Below, one piece after another: positions 19,301 to 32,762 of a DNA stretch of 64,000 bases. A program made the translations under genes and the position numbers. The DNA comes from Blattamonas nauphoetae. Taxonomy: Eukaryota > Preaxostyla > Oxymonadida. The stretch is from contig JARBJD010000114.1 in assembly GCA_033064195.1 (NCBI GenBank), forward strand, positions 1 through 64,000, read 5' to 3'. Position 1 is the first letter of the stretch; each line of letters begins with the position of its first letter. The notes under the pieces were generated by a model, which was not told the DNA's origin, searched no databases, and was given only the letters and a program-made list of their open reading frames with translations.

Positions 19301-22300
19301 TCCTTTCTCAGGACGTCCCACTTTTCATGAACATTATCCGAGATCTCTTCCCTGGTGTCAACATTCCTGCTATTGAGCATCCAGCCCTTCAAAATGGACT
19401 CTCGAACGCCCTCACCGCTCAAGGTCTTCAGCCCAACAATCCATTCATCCTGAAATGCATCCAGCTCTACGAAACAATGGAAGTTAGACACGGAATGATG
19501 CTTGTGGGGCAGACAGGCGTTGGAAAGACAACCTGCCTCTTCTCTCTCACCAATGCACTCCGCGATCTCCATGAAGATTACTATCTCAGACAACAAGGCG
19601 ACCCTGGTTTTGGTATGCTCAGACTCACAACGATGAACCCAAAGGCAGTCACAATGGGAGAGTTGTACGGTGAGTTCAATGAAGTCTCTCGAGAATGGCA
19701 CGATGGATTGGTTCCGTATTGTGCGAAGGAAATTATTGAACGATCGAAAGATTCACTCAACGCTCATGCATCTTGGCAAACCAACCCAACCAAAGGAGGG
19801 TCACCACCTCCCCCGACAACTCGTGAAATCCTCGTCTTTGATGGACCAGTCGATGCCATTTGGATTGAGTCAATGAATTCTGTCCTCGATGACAACAAGA
19901 TCCTCTGTCTGTCAAATGGCGATCGAATCAAATTCGCGAGCAACATGTCCATGCTCTTCGAAGTCGCAGACTTGAAAGTTGCTTCGCCTGCCACTGTCTC
20001 CCGTTGTGGTATGATCTACCTCGAGAAAGAGCAACTCAGCTGGAAAGAAGTGGCTGAATCATGGCGTGTCCGATTTGCCAAGGCCTTCCCTCACCTTTCC
20101 CAATTTGCCGACTTGGCTATTAAATTCCTTGTTGATCCTGTCGTCACTTTCATTCGTCGGAAGGAAAATGTTGAGGCGGGATTGTTCACAGAATTCATTC
20201 CAAATACAATCACTGGACTTGTTTCAGCTCTCCTGAACCTCTTCACATCACTAGCAATGGAATACTCCGAAGCACATCCATCCAAAAATGCTCAAAAGAC
20301 TCTGAACAAAGCTGATCTTGCTCTCCAAGGAAAACGCAAGAAACGAAGCGACAGTGGAAAGAAGAAAATTACAGATGTTAAGGAGCCCAGCGAGGCAGAA
20401 ACAGAAGAACCAAAGGACAAAGAACCGGACTTTTCTGTCCCTGCCAACCACCTTGCATATCCTGTGTATCCAGGAACGTCGCTCGGAGACAACAAATACT
20501 TCGATGACCAGTACTCATTCCCACTTGCCACCAAACATTTTGTCTTCTCACTCATCTGGACTATTGGTTCTGCCATGGATGACCAAAACAAGGAAGTGTT
20601 CGATGCGTATCTGAAGAGTTTGATCACACTGGAAGGTGTGCGGGAATCTAACGACCATTCAAAAGAAACTGATGAAGATGGAAACTTGCTCACAACACCC
20701 TCCACCAACCGTCAGGCTCAAAGTCAAGCTTCGTCGCCTCAAAAATTCCACGCTGCTGAGTCACTCATCCTCTCTGAAGACTTCATGAAAATCGTGTTGT
20801 CAATCTCCTTCCCTCGAGGAACATCCATCTTCGATGTTGTCGTCAATGAAGAGACAGGTGCATGGGAACGCTGGAGCAAACGTGTCCCTGAATATGCATA
20901 CGACCCCAACAAGCCGCAAGAAGAAATTGTGGTTCAAACAGCTGACACAGTTTCGACATCTACCCTTCTTGATATGCTGGTGAAAGCTAAGCAGCACATT
21001 CTTGTCACTGGAACGACAGGTACAGGAAAGTCTGTCGTCGTCAATGATTTCCTCCATACTGACAGCATCAGAGAGAAGTCGCTGAATTTCCAAATGAACT
21101 TCTCAGCTCAGACGAAGGCGAGTGGAATGCAGGAGATTCTGGAATCTCGGTTGACACATCGACGTTCAAATCTCATTGGACCACCAGTCGGAAAGATCGG
21201 GCTTGTGTTCATTGATGATCTAAACACGCCAACACCCGAAATCTACTTTGCTCAACCTCCAATCGAGATTCTCCGTCAATGCATCGATCAAGCAGGTATT
21301 TATGATCGGAAGAAACTCACATTTATCCATCTTACTGATACAATCTTCATCGGAGCCTGTGGACCACCAGGAGGAGGACGACATGACGTCACACCACGCT
21401 TGACAAGACGATTCCACACAGTCGGAATGCCAAAAGTGGGAGTAACAGCCATGACAGCCATCTTCAATGCTATTTCACAAGGCTTTTTCAACAATCAGAA
21501 GCCGTCTCTCTCAACGGAGGTTTTGGAACTCGTTGCCCCGATCGTTCGAGCGACTGTTGATTTGTACGCAAAGGCTTGCACAACATTCCTTCCGACGCCG
21601 TCCAAAAGCCATTATACGTTCAACCTTCGAGACGCGTCTGGACTCATCAGTGGTATTCTGAGTGCGTCTGGTCCATGCTATTCTGATCCAAGCACACTTG
21701 TTCGTCTCTGGGCGCACGAGAGTTGTCGAGTATTCCGAGATCGTTTGATTGATGTTCACGATAGAGACACCTTCGATGATCTGATGGGCGAAGTTATTGA
21801 CAATCACTTCACAAATGCCGACCCACCTCTCTCAACACAGATTGAAGTTGATCAACCACAGACCATCGTCTTTGCTGATATCCCAGCGAGACCAGGACAA
21901 CCCAAAGTGTACCGAGAATACTTCCTCGGTGACGAGTTCGCACAACTTCTCTACGAACACCTGGAAGACTACAACCTCTCCTCACCAAAACAGATGAATC
22001 TTGTCCTTTTTGATGATGCAATCCTCCATCTTGTCCGAATCAGTCGTATCATCCGCATGCCTCGAGGAAATGCACTTATCGTCGGACTTGGAGGTTCGGG
22101 TCGTCAATCACTCATCCGTCTTGCGGCCCACATTGCTGGGTGCAACTTCTCAACTGTTGAGGTGACAAAGAGCTACGGGCAACAGGAGTTTAGAAACGAT
22201 CTCAAGAAATCTCTCAGAATTGCTGGTGAAAAACAGACACCCTGTGTTCTGTACATTTCGGACAACCAAATTGTCAAAGAATCATTCTTGGAAGACATGA

Positions 22301-25300
22301 ACAACTTGTTGAACACTGGTGAAATCCCGAACATCTGGGAACCAGAGGAAATTGAAGAGATTGTGGATCACCTCAGAGATGCGTCCAAACAAGCAGGAAA
22401 AGGCCAAGGAAGGGATGATGTTATCCAGCACTTTACATCACTGATTCGATCCAACCTCCATGTCTGTCTTTGCATGTCACCTTCAGGAAAACAATTCCGC
22501 TCCCGTCTCAGACAGTTCCCGTCTCTTGTGAACTGCTGTACAATGGATTGGTATGATCCCTGGCCAGCCCATGCTCTCCTCCAAGTTTCTCGGAAGAACA
22601 CGTCCAACTGGTCCATTGAGTCGAAATATATGGACAAGATGGCAGAAGCTTGTGTGTTCATGCATGCTGCTGTCGAACGTGCTTCAGATCGGTTCTTCGA
22701 AGAGATGAAAAGACACAATTACACAACACCGACCTCATATTTGGAGTTGTTGAACGGGTATGAGGAGATCCTCCGAGAAATGGACGAAAGCATCGCCAAC
22801 CGTCACTCCAAGCTTTCTGAAGGTCTGAAAACTCTCGAACAGACCAACAGAGATGTCTCCGAACTCCAGGAACAACTGATCGCCATTCAACCACAACTCG
22901 AACAGTCTCAGAAAGACACAGCCGTCCTCATGGAAGAGCTGTCCGTCCAACAGAAAGAAGTCGAGGCAAAACGAGAAGTCGTCCTCGGAGAAGAAGCTGT
23001 TGTGTCGAAAGCCACGGAAGAATCAGAGGCGCTCGCAGAAGATGCCATGAATGATCTGAACAGAGCACTCCCAAAATACACTGCTGCCATTAAAGCTGTC
23101 CAACAGCTCGATAAATCAGATATTTCTGAAGTCAAATCATTCGCTCGTCCTCCAGATCTTGTCATGTTCGTCATGCAAGCTGTCTGTCTTCTCTTTGGTC
23201 AACCACAAACTTGGGAAGCTGCAAAGAAAATGATGAACGCAGAGTTCCTTGGAAAGTTGGCAGATTATGATAAGGACTCGCTCGACGACAAGTTAAAAGC
23301 AAAGCTGAAGAAAACGTACATCAGCTCGCCCAACTTCCAACCAGAAGTTGTGGAGTCTGTATCCAAAGCAGCCAAGTCTCTCTGCACATGGGTTCGTGCG
23401 TTATACGATTATTCTGAAGTTGCCAAGGAAGTTGCCCCGAAAAGGGAGAAGGTGAAGAAATCTCAGGAGCAGTTGGCAGAGATGAAGCAAAAACTGGCAG
23501 ACAAGAAAGCCGAGTTGAGAGAAGTCGAAGAAAAGATGGAAACACTTGAGCGTCGTTACAATGCCTCTGTTCGGAAGAAGGAAGAGATTGAGACAAACAT
23601 TGACAACACCAGAATCAAGTTGGAACGAGCAGAGAAATTGACAAGCGGTCTTTCTGACGAGTACACACGATGGACAGAAACCGTCAAACAACTCGAGGAA
23701 TCGCGCTCCACGCTTCTCGGTGATGCTCTCATTGCCTGTGGCTATATCACATACCTTGGCCCGTTCACAGCTGAATACAGACAGATGCTGTCTGAACAAT
23801 GGCGGGATAAACTTGCCGCTCTTGGCATTCCGGTCATGCCTGCAGGAACATTCCAACTTGAGAATGTTCTTGGAGACCCGATTCAGATTCGGCAATGGAA
23901 CATCTGTGGACTTCCCAGCGACAGTCTGAGTATCTGCAATGCGATCATCGCAACAAGAAGCCGAAGATGGTGTTTGATGATCGATCCTCAGAACCAAGCC
24001 AATCGATGGGTGAAGAATATGTGGAAGGAGAGAAACATGAAGATCACCAAGCCACACGATACAACTCTCATGAGAACGATGGAGAACTCTGTGCGTGTCG
24101 GAATTCCTGTTCTTCTTGAGAACGCTGGGGAAACATTCGATCCAGCACTGACCCCAATTATCGGGAAGCAGATTACAAAAGTTGGTCCTCGTGTGACGAT
24201 CCACATCGGAGATCAAGATGTGGATTATTCTGAAGATTTCATGTTGTTCATCACAACAACACTCCCGAACCCACATTACACTCCGGAAATCAGTATCGCA
24301 ACGACTATCATTAACTTCACTGTCACACCATCAGGCCTTGATGAACAACTTCTTGCAGAGACAGTGAAAATTGAACGAGCGGATCTTGAAGAAGAAAGAG
24401 ATCGTTTGATCGTCCAAGCAGCCAAAGATCAGGACGAGATGATGAAAGTCGAAGACGATATTCTTGCCCTTCTTTCGTCGGTCACAGGTTCAATCCTCGA
24501 CAATGAAACTGTTATTGTCGCTCTCGATAAGTCTCGTGCCATCTCGAATGAAATCAAGGAGAGAGCCAAACAGACAGCTGAGACGACTAAGATGATTAAC
24601 ACAGCCCGTGACGAATTCTTAGCTGTTTCGAAAAGAGGAAGTTTGCTTTACTTTGTGATTGCAGAAATGGCGAATGCAGATCCGATGTACCAATTCTCAC
24701 TCTCGTTCTTCTCGTCTCTCTTCACTCGGTGCATCCGAGATTGCCAAGCCACAAAATCAGCCCCATTGGACGGTTCGCAACCATCGAAAGCCGAAGCCGA
24801 GAAATATGTTAATCATGTTGTAGACACAATCACTCGAACTGTCTTCGCCAACGTCTGCCGAGGTCTGTTCGAAAGAGACAAACAAGTGTTCTCATTCCTT
24901 ATCGCAGTGTCAATTGCCCGAGACACTGGTGTTCTCTCGACACTTGAATGGAGATTTATTCTTCTCGGAAAATCCGCTCTCACCACTTCGAAAAATGAAC
25001 AGCCAGAACAAATTGGAATGACACAACCGTCCTGGATTGGAGACCAAGAATGGAAACTCATCCTTGCCCTCGAGAAGATTGAAATTGAGAAAAACGGTGA
25101 AATGAAAAAGCCATTCCAAGGTCTCGCTTACTCAATCAGTGAGCGATGCAAGGATCAATGGGAAGAATGGGCCAAGTCTAACGCACCAGAAGAGACAGCC
25201 ATCCCTCAGCCGTGGAATAGCACTCTCAATGTGTTCCAGAAGCTCCTTGTTCTTCGCATCCTTCGTGAAGAGCGAGTTGTGTTCATGGTGAGAATTGTTG

Positions 25301-27862
25301 TCAATCAATTCCTGAGCTCATATTATTCAGATCCACCTCCTTTCGATCTCAAGGAGACCTTCGCAGCATCAGACTTTCGGACACCAGTTGTTTTCATCCT
25401 TTCGGCAGGTACAGACCCCGTCTCTCTCCTCCGAAACTTCTCTGCCGAAAGTGGAAATGAAGGGAAACTGATTGTCCAAGCTCTTGGACAGGGACAAGGA
25501 CCAATTGCCGAGAAACTGATTGAAAAGAGTAAAAAGGAAGGTCTGTGGGTGTGTCTTCAGAACTGCCATCTTTGCACAAGTTGGATGCCCGCACTTGACG
25601 CAATTGTCGAAGGACTTGGCGCAACAACCGCCACAATCCACGAAGACTTCCGACTCTTCCTGACGTCCATGCCATCAAAGGCCTTCCCAGTTGCTGCTCT
25701 TCAAGCTTCAATCAAAGTCACAAACGAAGCCCCACGTGGCCTTCGCGTGAACCTCCAACGCTCTCTCACAACATTTGAACCACATTTCATGCCGGAGAAT
25801 TTCAAACAAGGGACCGAGATGAATACCTGGCACAGAATGCTGTATGGACTTGGTCTCTTCCACGCTGTCATCCAAGAAAGAAGGAAGTTCGGCGCACTTG
25901 GATGGAATGTTCAATACGATTGGACACAAGCTGACCTGGACGTGAGCCGGGAACTGTTGTTGGAATACATCAAGCCTCCAGCTCGTTTCACAGAAGAGGA
26001 GGAATTCGAACAGTCGGTTTGCATCATTTTCTATCTTGAGTTTATTCTTCATTTTTAATATCAATTTATTTATCCCTGTTTTCTATCTTTTTCAGAGACC
26101 AGCTTCCCCGTCAATGCCCGAAATCCCATTCGCAGCTCTGTCGTACATTGTCTGCGAGATCAGCTATGGAGGCCGTGTGACTGACCTTTGGGATATGAGG
26201 ACCCTTCACGCGTTGTTCAAGACCTTCTTCACTCCCGAATTCCTCGAGCCAGACTTCCTCCTTGCAGGAAACGAAGAGTACAGCATGCCATCACTCGATT
26301 GCACGTTCGGCGAGATGGTCGCTGCCGCAAAAGGACTTCCACCAAACGAGTCACCGTCTGTGTATGGATTGCACCCCAACGCTGCCATTACATACCAACA
26401 GAGAGAAACAAAATTCGTTCTGGATACGCTCATCAAGTTGCAGACACAAGTTGTGAGCGCTCCTCAGTCTTCAAAGAAAGAGGAAACTGAAGAAGAAGAA
26501 TTATCAGAGGAGAATGAAGAGGAAGAAGAGAAAGAGGAAGATGAGGAACAAGAGAAGCAAGAGGAAGAGAAAACAGACGAAGAACAGCCAGAAGAAAATA
26601 ATGGAGATGGAGAAGGACAGGATGAAGAAAAACAAAAGGAAGAAACAACATCAACTTCGCAAGATATGAAAAAATCAGCCTCATCGACAAAACTGAAGAA
26701 GAAGACAGCTAAACCCCCGCCAAAACCAGCAGCAATGTCTCCAACCGATGCACAAGTCTTGGCGATGTGCAAATCTTTCAAAGACTCTGTTCCACTTGCC
26801 ATCACATTCGATGAAGCCCATGAGTCAGTCTTACTCCAATCGGAGATCAAGGAACGAGAAGTGAAATCGTTCGCTGGGAGCCCACTCCGAACGGGCGTCT
26901 CAACCAACTTCCAGCCATTCTCACTCGACACCCCGTCAGCCTCACCACCAGCCAGTGGACTTCAAACTGCTGCCTCATCTCCTCGCAGAGATGCAGACGA
27001 TACTGGGTTTTCCGACAAATCACTCAATGTCGTCCTCCACCAAGAGGCCGAACGGTTTAACAAGCTCCTTGTTCGGATCCATTCAACACTCAGCGAACTT
27101 GAATTTGCTGTGTGTGGTATTGTTGTCATGAGCTCTGAACTCGAATTGATGTCCCAGGCATTCCTCGTGAACCAAGTTCCAGAACTCTGGAGCAACGTGG
27201 CATACCCTTCACTCAAGCCGCTCTCATCATGGATCGAAGATCTCCTAAACAGGATAGCATTCATCCAAGATTGGATTCAACACGGTGAGCCAGCCTCTTT
27301 CCTCCTCCCCGGATTCTTCTTCCCTCAGGGCTTCCTCACTGGCGTTCTCCAAACCCACGCTCGTCTAACAAAAATTGCCATTGATACTCTGTCATTCAGT
27401 GCTCATGTGATGGACCAAGGCTATTCGGATGACGACTCAGTCGATTTCGATGACCCAATGAAGATATTGATGCCTAAGGCAGCTCCCAACACCGGAGTTT
27501 ACATCCATGGACTGTACATGGAGGGAGCGAAATGGGACACTGTTATGCATTCTGTTGGTGAAAGCGAGCCAAACGTTCTGTTTTCATTGGTTCCTGTTTT
27601 GTGGCTGGAACCAGTGTCATCACAATCAAAACAAATTGAAGAATCAAAACCTGCACCAAGCAATGCAGAAGACGGAGAGAATCTGGAAGATGTGATGTAC
27701 AAATATTCGTGCCCGATCTACAAAACACAGGCACGTCATGGCGTGTTAAGCACGACTGGACATTCTACCAACTTTATCTTTTCTTTGGACATTCCCTCCT
27801 TTGAACAACCAGAACATTGGATCAGAAGAGGTGTCGCCATGCTGTGTGGCTTAAGTGATTAA
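13318..27862 (+). CDS. Axonemal dynein heavy chain (inner-arm, single-headed type)
   Basis: This is the flagellar motor ATPase, about 4,821 residues in two exons: 13318-26016, then intron 26017-26095 (GTTTGC...TTTCAG, phase 0), then 26096-27862. Order: a Pro/Ser-rich N-terminus, a tail with an acidic insert (~700-830), a linker, AAA1 with GPAGTGKTETTKDL (~1783) and the sensor NPGYAGR, AAA2 GQTGVGKTT (~2063), AAA3 GTTGTGKS (~2564), AAA4 GLGGSGRQ (~2923), and stalk coiled coils around the microtubule-binding tip (~3140-3460). AAA5-6 follow, then a C-terminal cap with GFFFPQGFLTG, YIHGLYMEGA, LSTTGHSTNF and HWIRRGVA. The cap and P-loop pattern match DNAH1/3/7/12-like heavy chains. A Glu-rich insert (~4361-4432) in the C-terminal domain is unusual. 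No broken motifs. Confidence 0.95.
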
Positions 27863-28027
27863 CCTTTGTCCACTATCTTCATTTTCACGTCATATTTGTC
27901 TTTTTTTGAATCAATTTAGTCTTTCACAGCTTCAGTAATCATCAAATCATCTGATCATCCCAGTCGACCATTCTCCATTTTTTTCTCTTGACTCAATTCC
28001 CCATCGTTTGAACTATTGCTGACTGTG

Positions 28028-29389
28028 ATGTTTCCAACAAGATTTAACACATTATCTCTCAATTCTTCGCAGAAGAGTCGAAGGGAATCACCAACCGACA
28101 AAAGAAAAATCCGTCTCGACCTCATTCGCTCGCGGATGAACGAACAAACAGACACAAGTCCATCAAGTCCTCAAGCTATGAAACAAAATGACAAGATCAT
28201 CCATACTCTTCAAACAACATCTACGACAATTCAAGACGATCTCGAACACCTAAACTCTTCAATCCAAAAATCGGCTTCTTCAGGCTCTCCAAATTTCTAT
28301 GCGCTTAGAGATGGCGTTTCAAAATCTCGTCCACAATATTCAACGTTTCAGTCATTTACCTCATCATTCGAATCAACTCGACCCTACGAAACATTTGACT
28401 TCTCGACATCTTTTCAGAACACAGCTCTGACACAGTCTCGGAGCCCACAAAAAATTCATGCCCCAAAGGAGATTTCAGCGTATAGCCCATATTTTCGTCT
28501 TGCCCATTCGTTACTCGAGTCGTCATTCTCATCCTCTCAATCTCCTCGCCATCAATCACCACAGAAAAAATCACAACAATCATCACCAAAAAAGACAAGT
28601 TTTGCTCAGAAACAACCAATTTCAGAGTCTTATATTTCCCTCTCTGATACATTGGGGCAATCATTCCAACCATCAGCGATTCTAACTCCTGTGTCACCTC
28701 GTAACTTAACGTCATCGACACAGAAGACTCATGCTGTCACATTTTCGCCACCAAAACAGAAGCCGACAGAGGCCACTCGAAAGAAGAAGGAGCTTGATCG
28801 TGCGAAGTCACAAAGAAACATGGAGCATTTAACCAACATTCTATCCTCTGTCACCAATCGCTCATTTCGTTTTCGGGAAATTCAGCATGAATATAACATG
28901 AAACTTCTGCAAGAAAACGAGAAGAATCGAATGGATCATTTACAGAAGATCCAGGAGCAACCAGAAGCGGATCCTTCGACACAACCAGAGTATTCTCGCA
29001 TACATTCACTCAGCACTCCGAATCATCCAGTTGAAAGAAACGTTCATAATCAAAGTATTGATGAAACCAAACTTTCAGATTCTCCAGATCAAAAACCTGT
29101 CTCTCAGGAAAACGACCATACGATAAGACACACAGAAGAGAGTCACCAAGATAATTCCAATGCTCTCACAACCAGATCACCACAAGAACTTACATCTTTT
29201 ACTCCATCCTCTTCTTTTATGAAGCCAAAACCATCGACAGATGTCCCTCAAAGTGAGATGGTTAACGTAAATTCGTCATCAAATAACGACGACACCCAGT
29301 CCCTTTCAGAGTCAGAGTCTGACAATATTCCTGTTTCCACAACTCCTTCGAACCTCTTCCATTCCATCTCTGCCACAAAACCAAAGTAA
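28028..29389 (+). CDS. Ser/Thr/Gln-rich disordered protein, unrecognised
   Basis: A 453-codon single exon runs from ATG 28028 to TAA 29387-29389. An in-frame TTG at 28016 is not a likely start. The sequence is dominated by Ser, Thr, Pro and Gln with many SP and TP sites, so it is probably disordered and possibly phosphorylated. The only ordered-looking part is a basic, helical stretch at ~250-315 (containing RKKKELDRAKSQRN and SFRFREIQHEYNMKLLQENEK). No known domain, signal peptide or membrane segment. It lies 165 bp after the dynein gene on the same strand and converges on the TFIIIC gene with a 205 bp gap. Confidence 0.7.
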   Translation: MFPTRFNTLSLNSSQKSRRESPTDKRKIRLDLIRSRMNEQTDTSPSSPQAMKQNDKIIHTLQTTSTTIQDDLEHLNSSIQKSASSGSPNFYALRDGVSKSRPQYSTFQSFTSSFESTRPYETFDFSTSFQNTALTQSRSPQKIHAPKEISAYSPYFRLAHSLLESSFSSSQSPRHQSPQKKSQQSSPKKTSFAQKQPISESYISLSDTLGQSFQPSAILTPVSPRNLTSSTQKTHAVTFSPPKQKPTEATRKKKELDRAKSQRNMEHLTNILSSVTNRSFRFREIQHEYNMKLLQENEKNRMDHLQKIQEQPEADPSTQPEYSRIHSLSTPNHPVERNVHNQSIDETKLSDSPDQKPVSQENDHTIRHTEESHQDNSNALTTRSPQELTSFTPSSSFMKPKPSTDVPQSEMVNVNSSSNNDDTQSLSESESDNIPVSTTPSNLFHSISATKPK

Positions 29390-29594
29390 TCATCTCTACT
29401 GTGTTGTTTTGTTGAGGCGAGATTTAGACATCCTTCTCATGTCGTCTCCTTGTCATGCCCCTCTTCATTTCTGTTTCATTTGGACATTTCTCTGAAGTCT
29501 TGATTCGTTCCAACATGGTTTTTTGAATCTTCATTGAGACGAAGACACATTGAACCAGACTGAATCATGTCCCGATCACCTCCGCACATCCTGC

Positions 29595-32500
29595 CTATTC
29601 AATGACAATATGCTCCCAAAGAAAAGCTCTGGCTGCATCCTTTTCCATTGAATGAATCGCAATTGAGGCCAAGTTGTATGCCGCATCGCGTTTCAACCCA
29701 ATATCATGTTCAGTGAGATCAGGATCATCCAACAATGAGATTCGTTGCTCAAAGTCATTTGACATGGTGATAAGCGAGTCAATTTCAGGACCAATATTTG
29801 GGTCAATGACAGGGGGAGGTACCACTGGAGGGTCTTCCTTGTCTTTTGGTGGTAAGGAGAGACACTTCAGATAATGTGGGACAGCGAGATGGAAGAGAGA
29901 GAGATGATGATACCCACGTGCAGTGTTGTATTCGCTTTCGTGAGGATTGTTTCGAAGAGTGGCGTATGTTTGGAATGACGCAAATGCTTTCAGAACAAGA
30001 AAGTGGCGATCCGTTACCGACTTGTTGAGCGAGAAGAAGAGATAACACAGCGAGATCAGAAGTTGGATGTATGGATCCCCGGTCTTCTCAGCCAAGCCAC
30101 GTGCATGGAGGGCTTGAATGATTCTCTGAGCGGTTTCATAGTGGGCAAGGGCGGTTGCCATGCTATTTCCAAAGAAAAACTCATTTCCTGTCATCATCTG
30201 CAGGACTGGATCGACCGGCATGACCAACGCGAGTCGTTTGATGATCTTCCCGATTTGGGTGGGATAATTCAGTTTTGCATGGGTGAGACCGTATATTTGA
30301 AGAGTGATGAGGAAAATATTCTTTTTGTTTTGAGGTGTGGCGTATGGGAGGACAAGAGAGACATTTTCATCGATGGCTACACGCGGATTATTCTGTCGCT
30401 CGACGTTTAATAGTTTGAGGAGGTAGTGGGCGATTGATGATGTGGCTCTGGCAAAAGCGGAAGAAGAAACGAGAGCAGGCATGGAACGTGGGTGATTGTA
30501 CAGTGTGGCGCACATATCAAGAAGAAAGACGTTCAGAAGTGCACTTGTGTGATACAGTGCGGTTGTTAAATTTGCCTGGCGATACAAATCAATAGCTTCC
30601 GTTACCTCTCCTTTCAAAAGATACACAAATAGAGAGCGTGTGACAAGTGTGAAAACCGTGGACTTGGACAGATTGCCGAGTGGACCTTTTCTGGACGATG
30701 GTTTTGGCTGTTTGGCCCTTTTTACAAAAGTCCGGAGAGCTCTTTGTTCAACGATGCTGGAGATGATCGATGAATCTTGCGGTGGTTGGGGAGAAGGCGA
30801 ATTGTCGGACGGTGGTGCTGAGACAGCAGGCTGGACGGAAGGGATTTCTGGATCAATTTCGGAATGCTGGGTTTCGACACGCTCCGGTTCATCTTTCACA
30901 AGTTCATTTTGTTCGACATCTTCTTTTGATTCCTCGTCTTCTTCTTGAGGTGTTTGAAGTTTCTCGAACATCGAGTCTTCAGCTTGGAGAGTCGGGATGA
31001 AGTTTCTATCTTCGTCAGAAGAAATATCTCCGAGAAATTTGTCGTTCTGTTCCATGCCAAATGATGAAACTGAATCGCTGGGCGAGAAGAAGTCAGAGTC
31101 GTTGTTTAGGGAGTCATTCAACCTTGATTGCTCTTCTTGCGACGAGTCATCGCGTTGGAAGGTTTTTCGTTTTTGGTTTTTCTTTCGTTGAGATTTCTTG
31201 GTGGTCTGTTTCTTGGTGATTCGTCTTCTTCTCTGACGAGGGAGGTTTGCCTTCAATTTGTAGTAATGACGTCGCTTCTTCCCAAAGACGAAGAACTGAG
31301 TCAGCAAGGATGTTGAGACTGAGAGAAACGAATCAAAGTCACTTTGAGCGAAAAAAAGTTCCGCCTGCTCGAGTGCATAAGCAATGTCTGTCTGAGTTTT
31401 GTAGACGAGTGCATCTTTCGCTTCTGTCAGAGAGTTCTGTTGTTGGCCGAACGTGGTGACCAGGGGATGTGAGCCTGTGTGTTCTGAGATCACTCGAAGA
31501 GCATTCTGAGTATCTCCTTGTGATCGATAGAGTTGTGAGAGTGTCATTCGCACCGAAAGGAGAGAAGGATCGAGTGAGAGGGCAATTGTGTAATTATTGA
31601 TCGATTTTTGGACTTCGTTGAGTTCCGAATAGCACTCTCCCAACCAGACATAGACTTGTGAGGTGGCGTACTGTTCATTTGTTGCCAATAAGAGAAGTAA
31701 ATCCAAAGCCAGAGAAATGTGGTCGGTTTCCATGCAGTGAGAAGCAAACATGTAGTACAGATCGGCATATTCAGTGCTGGATACTCGAATGAGCTGGTCG
31801 TGACACTTTTGGGCAGGATGAGTGTGTGAAAGATGGAGGAGTGCAATTCCTTCTCGAACTGTAAGGTCGATCGGGAGAATGAGAGAATATGGAGTTGATG
31901 CTGGAGGAAGTTCGTGCTTTGATTGGCAGATTTGGATGCTTAAGTTTTTGATTGTCAGAAGAATATTTTTCCAGTCCTCAGATCTCAGATAAACGTCACA
32001 TAGAAGATTTGCAAAGTTTAGATTCAGAGGTTGAAGTTTTATGCAGAATTCCATTGTTTTAATTGCAGATTTGTCCTGGTTGACACTGAAGAAGAACGTG
32101 GCGAGAGTATAGGCTGCTTCAACATCATCAGACACATCATCAATGAATGGTTCAAGTGTTTCAAATGCTTTTTGCTTTTCGTTCAGTTCAAAAAGGAGCG
32201 ATGCCCTGAACATTGCAGCGTCAAAATTCTTTGGTTCAGCCTTGAGGATTCTTTGGAAACAATAGGCTGCTTGGTGTTTATTTCCTATTTCCATAGCTAA
32301 TGTGGCGATTTTATTCCAGAGTTCAATATTTTTGGGCCTTAAATGAGCTTCGAGGAGGAAGAACTCGATTGCTTTCGGAATGTCACCAGTCTGAGGAGAC
32401 AAATGAAAAAAGGAAAGCACAAACATCTTCATACATCAGAGCAATTCGATTATACGGTTCAGGGAGAGAAGGATCCTGCTTTATAGCCTCCAGACAATCA

Positions 32501-32607
32501 TTGATGAGTGTTTCATAATCGTGGTAAATGAAACTCCAGACACCATTGCCAAGTATATTGGAAACTTCTTTGGTGACTTTTCGAACAGATCCAGATGGAT
32601 TCTCCAT
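29595..32607 (-). CDS. GTF3C3: TFIIIC TPR subunit (GTF3C3 / Tfc4 / tau131 type)
   Basis: Two exons, 32425-32607 and 29595-32390, are joined over a 34 bp intron (GTTTGT...CTCAG, phase 0), giving about 992 residues. In known systems this subunit bridges DNA-bound TFIIIC to TFIIIB for Pol III transcription of tRNA and 5S genes. Evidence: a start with DYETLINDCLEAIKQDPSLPEPY, then GDIPKAIEFFLLEAHLRPKN, ELWNKIATLAMEIGN and HQAAYCFQRILKAEPKN, which is the TPR series of this family. A charged, disordered linker (~400-600) rich in Lys/Arg then Glu/Asp follows. A second TPR array ends in ARGYHHLSLFHLAVPHYLKC and LKRDAAYNLASIAIHS, the family's typical C-terminus. Stop is TAG. Length is near the family norm (~900-1,000). 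The joined frame leaves no residue missing in the TPR at the exon junction. Confidence 0.85.
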
Positions 32608-32762
32608 TGAAAATTAATACGTCCTTTTGGTTTGAGTCTTCGAGAAGCAAGGAATTGTGGGAATGATGCAAGGTATTGATTTGTGAAATGAACACTCTTT
32701 GAACGAAGATAACAATATAAAGCATTAAAGAACAGAAAAAAGCGCAAGGCTGTGTATTGATG

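Noticed and set aside
26433-26931. Minus-strand Ser-rich frames opposite the dynein acidic insert
   Set aside because: They are antisense reading of Glu-rich codons within a clearly coding exon.
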